From the NCBI RefSeq assembly GCF_001047675.1, contig NZ_CP011975.1, forward strand, positions 62,001 through 126,000: a stretch of DNA of 64,000 nucleotides. The letters are read 5' to 3'. Origin of the DNA: Yersinia aleksiciae. Lineage in GTDB: Bacteria; Pseudomonadota; Gammaproteobacteria; Enterobacterales; Enterobacteriaceae. Numbering within the stretch: position 1 is the first letter of the stretch; each line of letters begins with the position of its first letter. The notes beneath the pieces are model-generated. The model saw nothing but the letters and a program-made list of their open reading frames with translations. It was not told the DNA's origin and did not search any database. The translations under genes were made by a program, and so were the position numbers. Positions 32,472 through 41,568 of the stretch are shown here, piece after piece.

Positions 32472-34504
32472 TCAATAACCTCTTCTAATATGGTTACTGT
32501 TTTTTCAGCTATTCTAATTAGCACTGGAGGCAATTTTGCATTTATTTCATCTGGTGTATACATTTCTTCAATTTTAGAAAACATTCTAACATGGGATGCT
32601 GGTTTACTTTTATTGGATAAAAAACGATAGCGATACCACAGGAAATATTTTAGATAATCAGCAGAAAAAACATAACGAACACCGGAGTTGCCCTTTTTCA
32701 ATACAGCTTTTATTAGTTCTTTCTTCTCCTCGTCAGCACCCTCCTTTTTCTTGATATTTAGAGGGCCTCTTTCACCATAAACTTCATCTTTCACACAGAA
32801 AATATCAGGGAAAGCTTCAATCATTGCATAATCAATATCTAACGGTGAGGAAAAGTAAACATTACAATTTTCTAATTCATCAACAATATTAATTTTTACA
32901 CCATTAGCATTTTTAATAGTGAACTTTGTTGGGTCTCGTTCGTCATTCCATGATGGTATTTCTTTAGCAATGTCTTTATGTATATAGGTACTTCCACTTT
33001 CACCAATCTCAGCTAATTGGTCAATAGCATATTTAAGTCGACCAAACCCGCCGCCATTTCTATCTATATCAAAATCTAACACAGTAATAAAGGGCACTTT
33101 TAATGACTTCAACAAACGCCAAAAATGATTCACATGACGCCCCCCAAGAGGAACAACCGAGATAGAATGGCTGTCAATTTCCGTTGAATGCAGCTCAAGC
33201 ACTTTAGGTATTATAATTTCCTCGCTATCTCCCTCACCAAATATTACCAGTTTAGAAAAATAGATTTCTGGATATGCTTTAACAGCTTCTTTTATGAATT
33301 TAGAAAGCTCATCAGCTTTATCCGGTAGCGTCAATGCACTAACCACCGTACTTTTTGAGTGTTGATCTAATCTGAAATGACGTATTTGCTCAGGCTCTAT
33401 TCGACTTAAAAGGGAGGATGAATGAGAAGAAATAATAACTTGGCACAACTCATTACGACCATAATCTTTAACCAGTTTAATTATTCTACCTAAGTAATGA
33501 GGCGAAAGATGGTTTTCAGGTTCCTCCAAGGAGATCATACTAAAAATAGGCAATCTCATTTTCTCAGGATTAAAATTAGAAGACTCTCCTAAAGAAATCA
33601 AATCCCTAGTCTTTTTGTCTATATCAAACATAGCCTTAATAAGGGAAAAATAAACCAATGATTTTTGTCCATCGCTTAATCGGTCAACATTGACTGTGTT
33701 ACCTACTTCATCAGGATTAAACTGAAGTTGAATCAGTTTCAATATCTCATCGATATTAGCTAGTGGGAAATTAAGCGACGCGCGGGACAAATAACGCCCC
33801 TTATAGATTCGTCCCCAACTAGCGTTAATAGCCGCAGCAATCTCATTTAATGCTGTATTACTCTTTGTTAATGCGTTTAGTTTGGCTGCTTGCTCTTCTA
33901 TTATTTTCTGACTTCCGCCAACCCATTCAATCGCCTTTAGTAAGCGCCCAAGAACCGCTTTCGATGAATACTTTAATTGCAAAGAAGGGTCTCGGTTGGC
34001 TGGAACATAACTCACTTGGATAGCATTTCTTACTGCGGCGGATAGCTTCTGCTTACTACTATCCTCAACCACGTCGTCACTCGAACTGATCACCCAGATA
34101 TCTTCATCAATATCTCCAATTGGGTTTGCATCAAAGGAAAGTTTACCTTCTAACCGCACCCTAAAAAGAATGATCCCATCAGACTTATCAATAGTAAGAT
34201 GTTCAATTAAAGAGGGAATAGAAATTTTCCCTTCATTTGGCTTAGGGAAGCTAAACCAAGCTTCTATAATTAAAGTTCTGTTCTTTTCATCTTTCTCGAC
34301 ATCCGCATTATAGAAGTCATTTATTGATAAACTACGCAGTGATTGATCCACAGAGAACAGTTTATTAAGCGCCTCCATGGCCGTACTTTTTCCAGTTCCG
34401 TTATGGCCGATAAATGTGGTCAACTCATGTTCAAGGTTAATGGTCTGAGGGTGTTGATTCGAAATACTTTTAAAACCAGAAATAAAAATTTTCTTAAGTT
34501 GCAT
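32468..34504 (-). CDS. GajA-like OLD-family ATPase-TOPRIM nuclease
   Basis: A 678-residue protein. ATPase half: Walker A GHNGTGKST, ABC-type signature LSDGQKSLVYF, Walker B MISLEEPENHLSP, switch histidine ISSHSSSLL. TOPRIM half: LVIFGEGDSEEII with the metal-binding glutamate and VLDFDIDRNGGG with the DxD. OLD nucleases cut DNA; in Gabija, GajA forms a tetramer that nicks invading DNA when nucleotides fall. It lies where P2 carries old, itself of this family. About 100 residues longer than typical GajA; the extra length is C-terminal. Confidence 0.87.
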   Translation of the reverse strand: MQLKKIFISGFKSISNQHPQTINLEHELTTFIGHNGTGKSTAMEALNKLFSVDQSLRSLSINDFYNADVEKDEKNRTLIIEAWFSFPKPNEGKISIPSLIEHLTIDKSDGIILFRVRLEGKLSFDANPIGDIDEDIWVISSSDDVVEDSSKQKLSAAVRNAIQVSYVPANRDPSLQLKYSSKAVLGRLLKAIEWVGGSQKIIEEQAAKLNALTKSNTALNEIAAAINASWGRIYKGRYLSRASLNFPLANIDEILKLIQLQFNPDEVGNTVNVDRLSDGQKSLVYFSLIKAMFDIDKKTRDLISLGESSNFNPEKMRLPIFSMISLEEPENHLSPHYLGRIIKLVKDYGRNELCQVIISSHSSSLLSRIEPEQIRHFRLDQHSKSTVVSALTLPDKADELSKFIKEAVKAYPEIYFSKLVIFGEGDSEEIIIPKVLELHSTEIDSHSISVVPLGGRHVNHFWRLLKSLKVPFITVLDFDIDRNGGGFGRLKYAIDQLAEIGESGSTYIHKDIAKEIPSWNDERDPTKFTIKNANGVKINIVDELENCNVYFSSPLDIDYAMIEAFPDIFCVKDEVYGERGPLNIKKKEGADEEKKELIKAVLKKGNSGVRYVFSADYLKYFLWYRYRFLSNKSKPASHVRMFSKIEEMYTPDEINAKLPPVLIRIAEKTVTILEEVIE

Positions 34505-34719
34505 AGATTAATCCCTAATTATACAAATACGCAATCCTAGAACACCGTAATTCATCATATTGATTTTATTATTGGTTGCAATGATTGAATAGGTTTAATA
34601 TCAATAAAACGATTATTTCTACACCTCCGTCACATAAATGTTCAACAAGCAATCGCTTACTATCCCCTTGCACTATATCTGTCTCTTTGCCGTGATTTTC
34701 CCTCGAAATCACTCCGTAC

Positions 34720-34753
34720 AAAAGCGCCTCCACACACTAGAGAGACGCTTTTT
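34720..34753. terminator. bidirectional terminator between gajA-like gene and cos
   Basis: AAAAGCG and CGCTTTT with inner pairing of CTC and GAG form a stem with T-rich tails on both strands. It insulates the defence genes from transcripts near cos. Confidence 0.65.
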
Positions 34754-34872
34754 ATTTCACCTCTCAAAACAAATCGTTTCGAGCCAAAAAGGCAGAGTGC
34801 CGCACATGCATTCAGGGGATGATTTCGGGCATATATGAGGAGGATTGAAGTACCGTTCATATCTCTTTCCGC

Positions 34873-34891
34873 GCGCTCCCCCCGCCCGCGC
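34873..34891. other. predicted cos site
   Basis: A 19-bp GC-rich block (GCGCTCCCCCCGCCCGCGC) in otherwise AT-rich DNA. Read on the minus strand it aligns with the P2 cohesive end (GGCGAGGCGGGGAAAGCAC) at about 12 of 19 positions, including the central GCGGGG and the AGC. It sits where P2 has cos, between the tin/old region and Q. Confidence 0.55.
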
Positions 34892-35101
34892 TTTGTGTGA
34901 CTAAATATTCACTTTTTATGCACTTAGGCAGAGGCTAAAAACCCCGTATTGGCGCGGCTTAGATAATGATTAAGGGATGGATAGAGTCATGCGGATTGTT
35001 GCAGGATGAACTTGCAGAGTTATGGTGATCAGTTTACTCAACAATTTGAGCAATTATCACAGATCTTCGAGATGGCCGTTGCGGCTTGCTCTTTTAAAAT
35101 C

Positions 35102-35175
35102 GTGACATGACACAAAAACAAAATCAAGATGCTTGTGACATGTCACATGAAAGTATTAAAAATAGCTGTGACATG
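35102..35175 (+). repeat. three GTGACATG repeats spaced exactly 33 bp
   Basis: GTGACATG occurs at 35102, 35135 and 35168. The middle copy is part of a perfect palindrome, TGTGACATGTCACA. Spacing of 33 bp is about three helical turns, so a protein could bind all three on one face. They end 43 bp before the ATG of the cargo membrane protein and probably form its operator; iterons or packaging sites next to cos are other options. Confidence 0.55.
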
Positions 35176-35218
35176 ATTTAATCGTATGATTATAGATTTC
35201 AGATTTAATGAGGTAATA

Positions 35219-35833
35219 ATGGATAAGATGGAGTACCTACTAGCGGCACTTGGTTTATTGTTCACTGTATTTATGGGTATAGCTAAGTTTAATCGAGATG
35301 GTTGGAAGAATCGACATCAGACATATCTCGATTTTGCAGTGGCGTTTGACAAAGATAAACCAAATAAATTTCTGATTGAACAATTATTTTCATCTATTAC
35401 TAAATGTCATAATGCTGCTTATCATGAAATATGGTATCTCATGAATTCCACCAACCCCACCCAAACAATAAGTGACTTTTCTAGAATTAGAAAGAATGGT
35501 TGTTTTTTCTCTATCAGTGAAAATGGTTTTGCTATGTACTCTGATGCGTATGATTCGCCAAAAAAACGACACAGAAGATGCATTGTGAATATTGTAGCTT
35601 TTATTTTTCTTTATGTATTTGCAATAATAGCACCGGTACATGCTGCGAAGTTTGTTGCGGAATGGGTATCAGATAAGATCCCTTTAGCAGACTATAATGC
35701 AGCTATAATTATGGCGGCAATAGTTTTGGTTAGTTTTATATGTTTTTTATTGCTTGCTTGCATACGTTTAATTAGCGCTACAATAGCAATTTTTAAATCT
35801 AATGATTTCATGAAAGAATTTAATTGCAATTAG
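35219..35833 (+). CDS. cargo membrane protein between cos and Q
   Basis: A 204-residue protein from MDKMEYLLAALG, with GAGG 5 nt upstream; an earlier ATG at 35186 lacks an RBS. One N-terminal helix (about 5-20), a soluble domain of about 95 residues, then two C-terminal helices (IVNIVAFIFLYVFAIIAPVH and IIMAAIVLVSFICFLLLACI). No family recognised. It is AT-rich, has its own repeat-bearing upstream region and a hairpin behind it, and stands opposite to Q, so it is an independent cargo unit. Superinfection exclusion or abortive infection is possible but unproven. Confidence 0.65.
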   Translation: MDKMEYLLAALGLLFTVFMGIAKFNRDGWKNRHQTYLDFAVAFDKDKPNKFLIEQLFSSITKCHNAAYHEIWYLMNSTNPTQTISDFSRIRKNGCFFSISENGFAMYSDAYDSPKKRHRRCIVNIVAFIFLYVFAIIAPVHAAKFVAEWVSDKIPLADYNAAIIMAAIVLVSFICFLLLACIRLISATIAIFKSNDFMKEFNCN

Positions 35834-35851
35834 TAAGGCATTATTTAAACC

Positions 35852-35874
35852 TTGAGGAACTAGTGGTTCCTCAA
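35852..35874 (+). terminator. hairpin after the cargo membrane protein gene
   Basis: TTGAGGAAC and GTTCCTCAA form a perfect 9-bp stem with a 5-nt loop between the convergent cargo gene and Q. No strong T-run. Confidence 0.55.
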
Positions 35875-35929
35875 AGCTATCTGGCACTATATTTTTTCAC
35901 ATCAGAAATTATAATATAACTCAAATATA

Positions 35930-36967
35930 TTAGTTATTTTCCAGCAGTTCATACGCCTTGAACCTCACCACTTCCTCCCCTATCCAATCGTTAATTTCCA
36001 TCAGGCGCTCCTGCAGGGGAGCCAGTTCGTTAATCGCGAATACCCTCGCGGCTTTCTCTACATCACCAAAACCGCCGGTGTTATTAGGCAAAATACCCAT
36101 CAGTTGTGGCGGCACGCGCTGCATAGCAAGCTGATCGTCGCGAGTGGTGTTTTTGATACTGGTAAATTCATCTTTAGCCGCTACTTCTGCCAGTGGGATT
36201 ACCTGTATACCGTCCTTTTTACCGGCTGGGGCGTACATAAACAGATTGCGAAAATTGCCCGGCCCTTTGGACTCTTTCAGCGCCTTGCGTAAGGCGTCGA
36301 TATCCTCCTGTTTATGGGCGGCATCATTCATATACAGAATAAATCCGGCGTGACTGCCATTCAGGTAGTATTTACGGCGAAACAGCGTAGCGGCCTCATT
36401 GAGCCAAGTCGAATTTAACGAGGCGAGATATTCAGGAACGCCGTAGATCTCCTGATTAATATCCGGGTCTAACAGGTGAAAAATGCTGTTAGCTTCAAAT
36501 GGGTGTGGATTCGCATAGGAGGATACATACCAATACGTGTCAGTTTCCACCCCTCGGCGGGTATATTTAGCCGGACTAGGGACTAACTTCATCAGGCCAC
36601 CCAACCGATTATAACGGGCTTCTAAAAATGAGTTGGCAAACACCAAGAAATCCAGCGCATAACGGCTAAAATCCTGCTTGGATAGCAACCGGTGAGGCTC
36701 AAACAAGCTAAGCAGTACATTACGTTTCATGTAGATAGGTGAGCTGTGATGTACGGCCGCGCGAAATGATTTAGCGAGGCCGTTAAATGACACTGGCGGC
36801 TCATACCAGCGATCCATGACCGCACATTCCAGATAATCCAGAATATCGCGCCTGTCCATCATCGGGATCGGGTCGTCAAAAGTAAACGCCTCAGCTTGTG
36901 GGGCACTGTTACCCGTCATGGTTGTTGCCACCTTGGCGGGGCGGTTTTTCCTGTTGCGCTTACTCAT
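35930..36967 (-). CDS. Q: portal protein gpQ
   Basis: A 345-residue protein of the P2 gpQ family, with the typical PMMDRRDILDYLECAVM, HRLLSKQDFSRYALDFLVFAN and RVPPQLMGILPNNTGGFGDVEKAA segments. Twelve copies form the ring through which DNA enters the head. It overlaps the P stop/start by 1 bp and is co-transcribed leftward with P. Confidence 0.95.
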   Translation of the reverse strand: MSKRNRKNRPAKVATTMTGNSAPQAEAFTFDDPIPMMDRRDILDYLECAVMDRWYEPPVSFNGLAKSFRAAVHHSSPIYMKRNVLLSLFEPHRLLSKQDFSRYALDFLVFANSFLEARYNRLGGLMKLVPSPAKYTRRGVETDTYWYVSSYANPHPFEANSIFHLLDPDINQEIYGVPEYLASLNSTWLNEAATLFRRKYYLNGSHAGFILYMNDAAHKQEDIDALRKALKESKGPGNFRNLFMYAPAGKKDGIQVIPLAEVAAKDEFTSIKNTTRDDQLAMQRVPPQLMGILPNNTGGFGDVEKAARVFAINELAPLQERLMEINDWIGEEVVRFKAYELLENN

Positions 36968-38730
36968 TAATAGATCTCCATCACACTGGTGTTATTGCTG
37001 TTAATGCCCTCAAGAGGCTCATGGAACAAGGCGTGCATAATGGCCCACGCCACATCACCGTGACTGACGTCTTTGGAGCGGTCAGTCACAAAGGTGGCGT
37101 TGCGGCCGGTGGCGGTCATGGTTTTGCGGATGGACATAAACGCAGTGGCAATATCAATGCAGCCCGCGTCAAACTCCAGACGGCCGCCCTGAATGATATT
37201 CTTTGCCTTATAAATCAGGTCGGCTTTCATTTCTAAACTGTAGTGAATGGCGTTCACGGCGGGGAAGAATTGTCGGACTAGCTGCGTTACGGAACGGCCC
37301 AGGCCGGTATCATCAATGCCGATGTAAGTGACGTTATAGCGCTCAGTGATCTTTTTGATATTGCTGGCTTGATCGGCAAAATCCATACCTTTCCACTGGT
37401 GGCGCTCCAATACCCTAAACTTACCGCCCGCCACCACTGGCGGCGCAATGACGGCGCAACCGGCACTATCGCCGGTGCTCGCTGGGTCGTAGCCAATCCA
37501 CACCGGACGATCGCCGAAGGGGCGCAGTGCCAACAATTTAACGTCTGACCATTTTTCCCAGCTATCCACCATGCAGCGCTGCATTTCGGCTAACTTGAAC
37601 GTGGAAGCGTTATCGTCAATAAAACCGCACATAAACAGGTTTTCAAAATCTTCATCGCTGTTTTCATTGCGTAATTCATCAATATCAAACAGGTCACAGC
37701 CGCCTTTTAGTGCATCCTCAATGGTGACAATCTGGCGGTACTGCTTATCCTCGCACAGTCGACCGGCGGCCAGCCGTGGGTAGCTGACGTCAATTTCAAT
37801 GCGCTTATCTTTGGCTTTTCCCTTGTTAAACAAGGTGCCAGCCCAAAACGGGTAAGCCTCATGTGAGGTGCTGGATGGCGTAGAAAAATAGGTGTAGCGG
37901 TATCTTTTTTGTGAGGCCATGCCGGATGCAGCGCGGCGCAACTTCTGAAAGCCGGGGATCCAAAAATATTCATCCAGATAAAGATTACCGGGGCGGCCCT
38001 GCGCGGTACTGGCATTCGTACCGAGAAAGTGCATTTCTGCGCCATTGGGTAAAATAATCACCTCACCGCGCAAATCAACGTCAACAAGGCGCGCAGCCGC
38101 GACAATGTAGTTTTTAAACTGGTGCGCCTGTGCTTTTGAAGCGGAAACAAACATCTGATTGCGCCCTGTGTCGAGCGCATCCAGCAGGGCTTCCCAAGAA
38201 AAGAAATAGGTTGCGCCAACTTGGCGAGATTTTAAAAAGTTACGGATACGAAAATCAGGCGATAAACCGGCCTCATACCAGTTGCGCTGATAGTCGAACA
38301 TGGATTCATTGAAAATATCTTTCAGCTTGGCTGCCTGTGCCTCGCTGAATACATTTTTCTGCGCTGCCTTGCGCGTTCCTCTGTTGCGATTCTCAATATT
38401 GGGATTGAGATCAACTTCATTACCGCCGTTATTGTACTTACCAATACGGGCATGGCGTTCGGCTTGTCGGCCCAGCAAATCAATCTCTTTGTAGTCTCTC
38501 GGCTCCTTGACAGGCTTCATTATCAGGCGGCAATATTCCGCCGCCGTGGTCAGTTGCATCTGATCCAGCGGCCCATAGGTGTCCCACTTGTCGCGGCGCT
38601 TCCAACTGTGTACCGTGACCGCTTTCTCACCGATCATTTCCGCAATTCGGGCGATGCGTAGCCCTTGCCAATACAGATACATGGCTTGACGGCGGGGATC
38701 TAAATCGGCATTGATAAGAACGCTTTCCAT
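36967..38730 (-). CDS. P: terminase large subunit gpP
   Basis: A 587-residue packaging ATPase. An N-terminal DNA-binding segment (RIARIAEMIGEKAVTVHSWK) precedes the ATPase (FLKSRQVGATYFFSWEALL as Walker A region, NLYLDEYFWI as Walker B) and a nuclease domain with VWIGYDPASTGDSAG and GIDDTGLG. It drives DNA into the capsid and acts with gpM at cos. Divergent from O over the late promoter region. Confidence 0.95.
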   Translation of the reverse strand: MESVLINADLDPRRQAMYLYWQGLRIARIAEMIGEKAVTVHSWKRRDKWDTYGPLDQMQLTTAAEYCRLIMKPVKEPRDYKEIDLLGRQAERHARIGKYNNGGNEVDLNPNIENRNRGTRKAAQKNVFSEAQAAKLKDIFNESMFDYQRNWYEAGLSPDFRIRNFLKSRQVGATYFFSWEALLDALDTGRNQMFVSASKAQAHQFKNYIVAAARLVDVDLRGEVIILPNGAEMHFLGTNASTAQGRPGNLYLDEYFWIPGFQKLRRAASGMASQKRYRYTYFSTPSSTSHEAYPFWAGTLFNKGKAKDKRIEIDVSYPRLAAGRLCEDKQYRQIVTIEDALKGGCDLFDIDELRNENSDEDFENLFMCGFIDDNASTFKLAEMQRCMVDSWEKWSDVKLLALRPFGDRPVWIGYDPASTGDSAGCAVIAPPVVAGGKFRVLERHQWKGMDFADQASNIKKITERYNVTYIGIDDTGLGRSVTQLVRQFFPAVNAIHYSLEMKADLIYKAKNIIQGGRLEFDAGCIDIATAFMSIRKTMTATGRNATFVTDRSKDVSHGDVAWAIMHALFHEPLEGINSNNTSVMEIY

Positions 38731-38803
38731 GTGAAATAGCCTGCTTTATTGCTTAATTGCAGCAAGGCTACCTATCCGCTACTCCCCTCTCCCGCATTAC
38801 ATC

Positions 38804-38823
38804 TTGTGCCAGCCATAGCACAA
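38804..38823. promoter_or_regulatory. Ogr-type late activator site, O/P region
   Basis: TTGTG-N10-CACAA. The same 20-bp layout recurs at 45121 and 49515, each ahead of a late transcription unit. P2 late promoters carry such a dyad near -55 where the zinc-finger activator Ogr binds. Here it lies between the divergent P and O genes. Confidence 0.75.
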
Positions 38824-38900
38824 CAGCACTCGGTTGTTCCTCTGATCGCGGGTCGCCAACATAGGCCATTACTGTAGCGAATCAGACCGGAGCATCACGC

Positions 38901-39716
38901 ATGACTGTAAAAGCAAAAAAATTTCGCATTGGTGTTGAGGGGGCTACCACTGATGGCCGCGCTATCACCCGCGAATGGCTGACGCAGATGGCAACCAATT
39001 ACAACACCACGGTATACGGCGCGCGTATCAATATGGAGCACATCAAAGGTTATTCGCCAGACAGTACCTTTAAGCGTTATGGCGATGTTGTCGCGCTGAG
39101 TGCTGAAGAGATCAACGAGGGGCCGCTGTCAGGAAAGATGGCACTGTATGCCGAAATAAGCCCAACCGCGGACTTGGTAGCAATGGTGAAGCTACGCCAA
39201 AAGGTTTACACCTCCATGGAAGTGAATACTAAATTTGCCGATACCAATGGTGCCTATCTTGTTGGTCTTGCGGTCACTGATGACCCGGCCAGTCTGGGTA
39301 CTGAAATGTTGAGTTTCAGTGCCAGTGCTTCCGCTAATCCGCTGGCCTCCCGCAAACAAGCCCCCGGAAATCTATTCACTGCCGCAGAAGAAACGCTGAT
39401 TGAATTTGAAGCTGAGCAGGAACCTAAAGTTAATCTGTTTACCACTATCAAAGCCCTGTTTAGCAAAAAAGAGACAACCGATGATGCGCGTTTTAATGAT
39501 GTGCATCAGGCGGTTGAGTTGGTCGCGCAGCAGGTTGAGGGGAAATTTAGCGCCCTTGCCTCACTGGAGCAGCAATTTTCTGAGCTTAAGACCGCCAGTG
39601 ATGCGACAAATCAAGAGCTTGTCGAACTAAAAACCACGCTCAGCAAAACAGATCGCAGCTTCTCCCAACGCGAACAATCAACCGGCAATGAGAACACCAT
39701 TTTGACTGATTGTTAA
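38901..39716 (+). CDS. O: capsid scaffold and protease gpO
   Basis: A 271-residue protein: an N-terminal serine protease domain (KKFRIGVEGATTDGRAITRE, NMEHIKG with the catalytic histidine, KVYTSMEVN with the serine) and a C-terminal scaffolding coiled coil (about 190-260). It guides capsid assembly and trims gpN, gpQ-linked and its own chains, as in P2. Confidence 0.93.
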   Translation: MTVKAKKFRIGVEGATTDGRAITREWLTQMATNYNTTVYGARINMEHIKGYSPDSTFKRYGDVVALSAEEINEGPLSGKMALYAEISPTADLVAMVKLRQKVYTSMEVNTKFADTNGAYLVGLAVTDDPASLGTEMLSFSASASANPLASRKQAPGNLFTAAEETLIEFEAEQEPKVNLFTTIKALFSKKETTDDARFNDVHQAVELVAQQVEGKFSALASLEQQFSELKTASDATNQELVELKTTLSKTDRSFSQREQSTGNENTILTDC

Positions 39717-39752
39717 GTCATTCTGCTTGCTACGTTAAGGATTCAATTTCAC

Positions 39753-40808
39753 ATGAAAAAAGTCACCCGATTCAAGTACAACCAGTTTTTGCAGCAGGTT
39801 GCCCGACTGAACCATTTGGACAATAAAGACGATATTAATACCAAATTTACCGTTGAGCCGTCCATTGCGCAAAAACTGGAAACCAAACAACAGGAAAACA
39901 GTGTCTTTCTGTCAAAAATTAATGTGTGGGTAGTGGATGAGAAAGAGGGTGAAAAAGTAGGTTTAAGCATTGACCGCCCAATCGCCAGCACGACTGACAC
40001 CTCGCAGAAAGAGCGTGAAGCATCCGATCCAAGTGGTTTGGATGGAAGAAAGTACAACTGTAAGCAAACTAACTTTGATACCGCACTGCCCTATATCAAA
40101 CTCGATATGTGGGCAAAATTCCCTGATTTTCAGATACGTATTCGTAACGCCATCGTGAAGCGTCAGGCGCTGGATCGTATCATGATCGGCTTTAACGGCA
40201 CTCACCGTGCGAAAACCTCCGATCATACCGTCAATAAACTATTGCAAGACGTAAACCGTGGCTGGTTGCAAGGTATCCGCGATGATGCGGCGAGTCAGGT
40301 GATGGATAAAGTCGTTGATGAGCAAGGTGACGTTATTTCAGCAAAAATTCGGGTAGGCAAAGGCGGTGATTTCCATAATCTGGATGCTTTGGTCATGGCA
40401 GCCACTGATGAGTTGATTGAGCCATGGTTCCAGGAGGATACCGAACTGGTGGCGATTGTGGGCCGCCAGCTACTGGCGGATAAATACTTCCCGATCGTCA
40501 ATCAGGAGCAGCCGAACAGTGAAGCGTTAGCCGCAGATTTAATTATCAGCCAGAAGCGTGTTGGCGGTCTGCCAGCAGTCCGTGCGCCCTCTTTCCCGCC
40601 GAATGCCGTCTTTATCACTCGTCTGGATAACTTGTCCATTTACTGGCAGGACGGTACCCGCCGCCGCCACATTATCGACAATCCAAAACGTGATCGTATT
40701 GAAAACTATGAATCGGTCAACGAGGACTATGTGGTCGAAGATTTCGGCTGTGTGGCGCTGATTGAAAACATTGAGTTCGGTGATTTTTCCGCCCCAGCAG
40801 AGGGTTAA
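39753..40808 (+). CDS. N: major capsid protein gpN
   Basis: A 351-residue protein of the P2 gpN family, HK97-like in fold. Typical segments are TRFKYNQFLQQVARLN at the N terminus, the tract DPSGLDGRKYNCKQTNFDT, and the C-terminal SVNEDYVVEDFGC. The N terminus is the part normally removed by gpO. Length is close to P2 N (357). Confidence 0.95.
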   Translation: MKKVTRFKYNQFLQQVARLNHLDNKDDINTKFTVEPSIAQKLETKQQENSVFLSKINVWVVDEKEGEKVGLSIDRPIASTTDTSQKEREASDPSGLDGRKYNCKQTNFDTALPYIKLDMWAKFPDFQIRIRNAIVKRQALDRIMIGFNGTHRAKTSDHTVNKLLQDVNRGWLQGIRDDAASQVMDKVVDEQGDVISAKIRVGKGGDFHNLDALVMAATDELIEPWFQEDTELVAIVGRQLLADKYFPIVNQEQPNSEALAADLIISQKRVGGLPAVRAPSFPPNAVFITRLDNLSIYWQDGTRRRHIIDNPKRDRIENYESVNEDYVVEDFGCVALIENIEFGDFSAPAEG

Positions 40809-40814
40809 TCCATT

Positions 40815-41471
40815 ATGTGCAACCCCGTTCGCCGCCATCGCTTATTTGTAGCAGCTCAACAGTCGAACTCACTAAGTCAGACGGCCAATCTCAGCCATGC
40901 CAGCAACTACGAACTGTTGTTATTCAAGCTGCAACAAGATATGGCCCAATTGAGCCGTATTGAGTCGATCATCCGTAAAGCGGAGGCCAAACGAAACATG
41001 TTACCCACCTACCAGCCGTGGATCGCAGGTGTGCTGGCAAAAGAGAGTGGCGAGCAGGACGATATTCTAATGCGCATGTTGATTTGGCATCTGGATGTGG
41101 GTGATACCGGCAACGCTTTAGATATCGCGGAATATGCCATCAAGCATGACTTAGTGACACCCGATAGTTTTAAACGCACCACCGCATGCCTGATTGCTGA
41201 GGAGGTGGCAGCCATCGCGCAACGCACCTTAACCGCACAGCAACCACTGGATACCACCCAACTGCTGCGCGCCCAACAGATTTTAGCGGGTCAGGATATG
41301 CCGGATATCGTCAGCGCACGTTTGCACAAGTTTGTTGGCTATGCCCTGCGTCAGGACGGCGACAACGTTCTTGCAATGGCAAACCTGAAAATTGCGTTGC
41401 AGTTGGATGAGAACAGCGGTGTGAAAACCGATATCAAAAATCTTGAGAAGCTGATTCAAACAGCCTCATAA
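40815..41471 (+). CDS. M: terminase small subunit gpM
   Basis: A 218-residue protein matching P2 gpM (LLLFKLQQDMAQLSRIESII, then WHLDVGDTGNALDIAEYAIK). It is the endonuclease subunit that cuts cos. It starts 6 bp after N. P2 M is slightly longer (247). Confidence 0.92.
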   Translation: MCNPVRRHRLFVAAQQSNSLSQTANLSHASNYELLLFKLQQDMAQLSRIESIIRKAEAKRNMLPTYQPWIAGVLAKESGEQDDILMRMLIWHLDVGDTGNALDIAEYAIKHDLVTPDSFKRTTACLIAEEVAAIAQRTLTAQQPLDTTQLLRAQQILAGQDMPDIVSARLHKFVGYALRQDGDNVLAMANLKIALQLDENSGVKTDIKNLEKLIQTAS

Positions 41472-41568
41472 CCTTACGCCCCGGCGAGGGCGGCACAGTG
41501 GCTAGTCAGGATATTTTCACCCCGACAACGCCGCCGTCCACCGCCCGTTTTATTTTGCGAGAGTCAGC

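Noticed and set aside
34638..34838. 66-codon plus-strand frame between the OLD gene and cos
   Set aside because: No RBS and it contains the bidirectional terminator.
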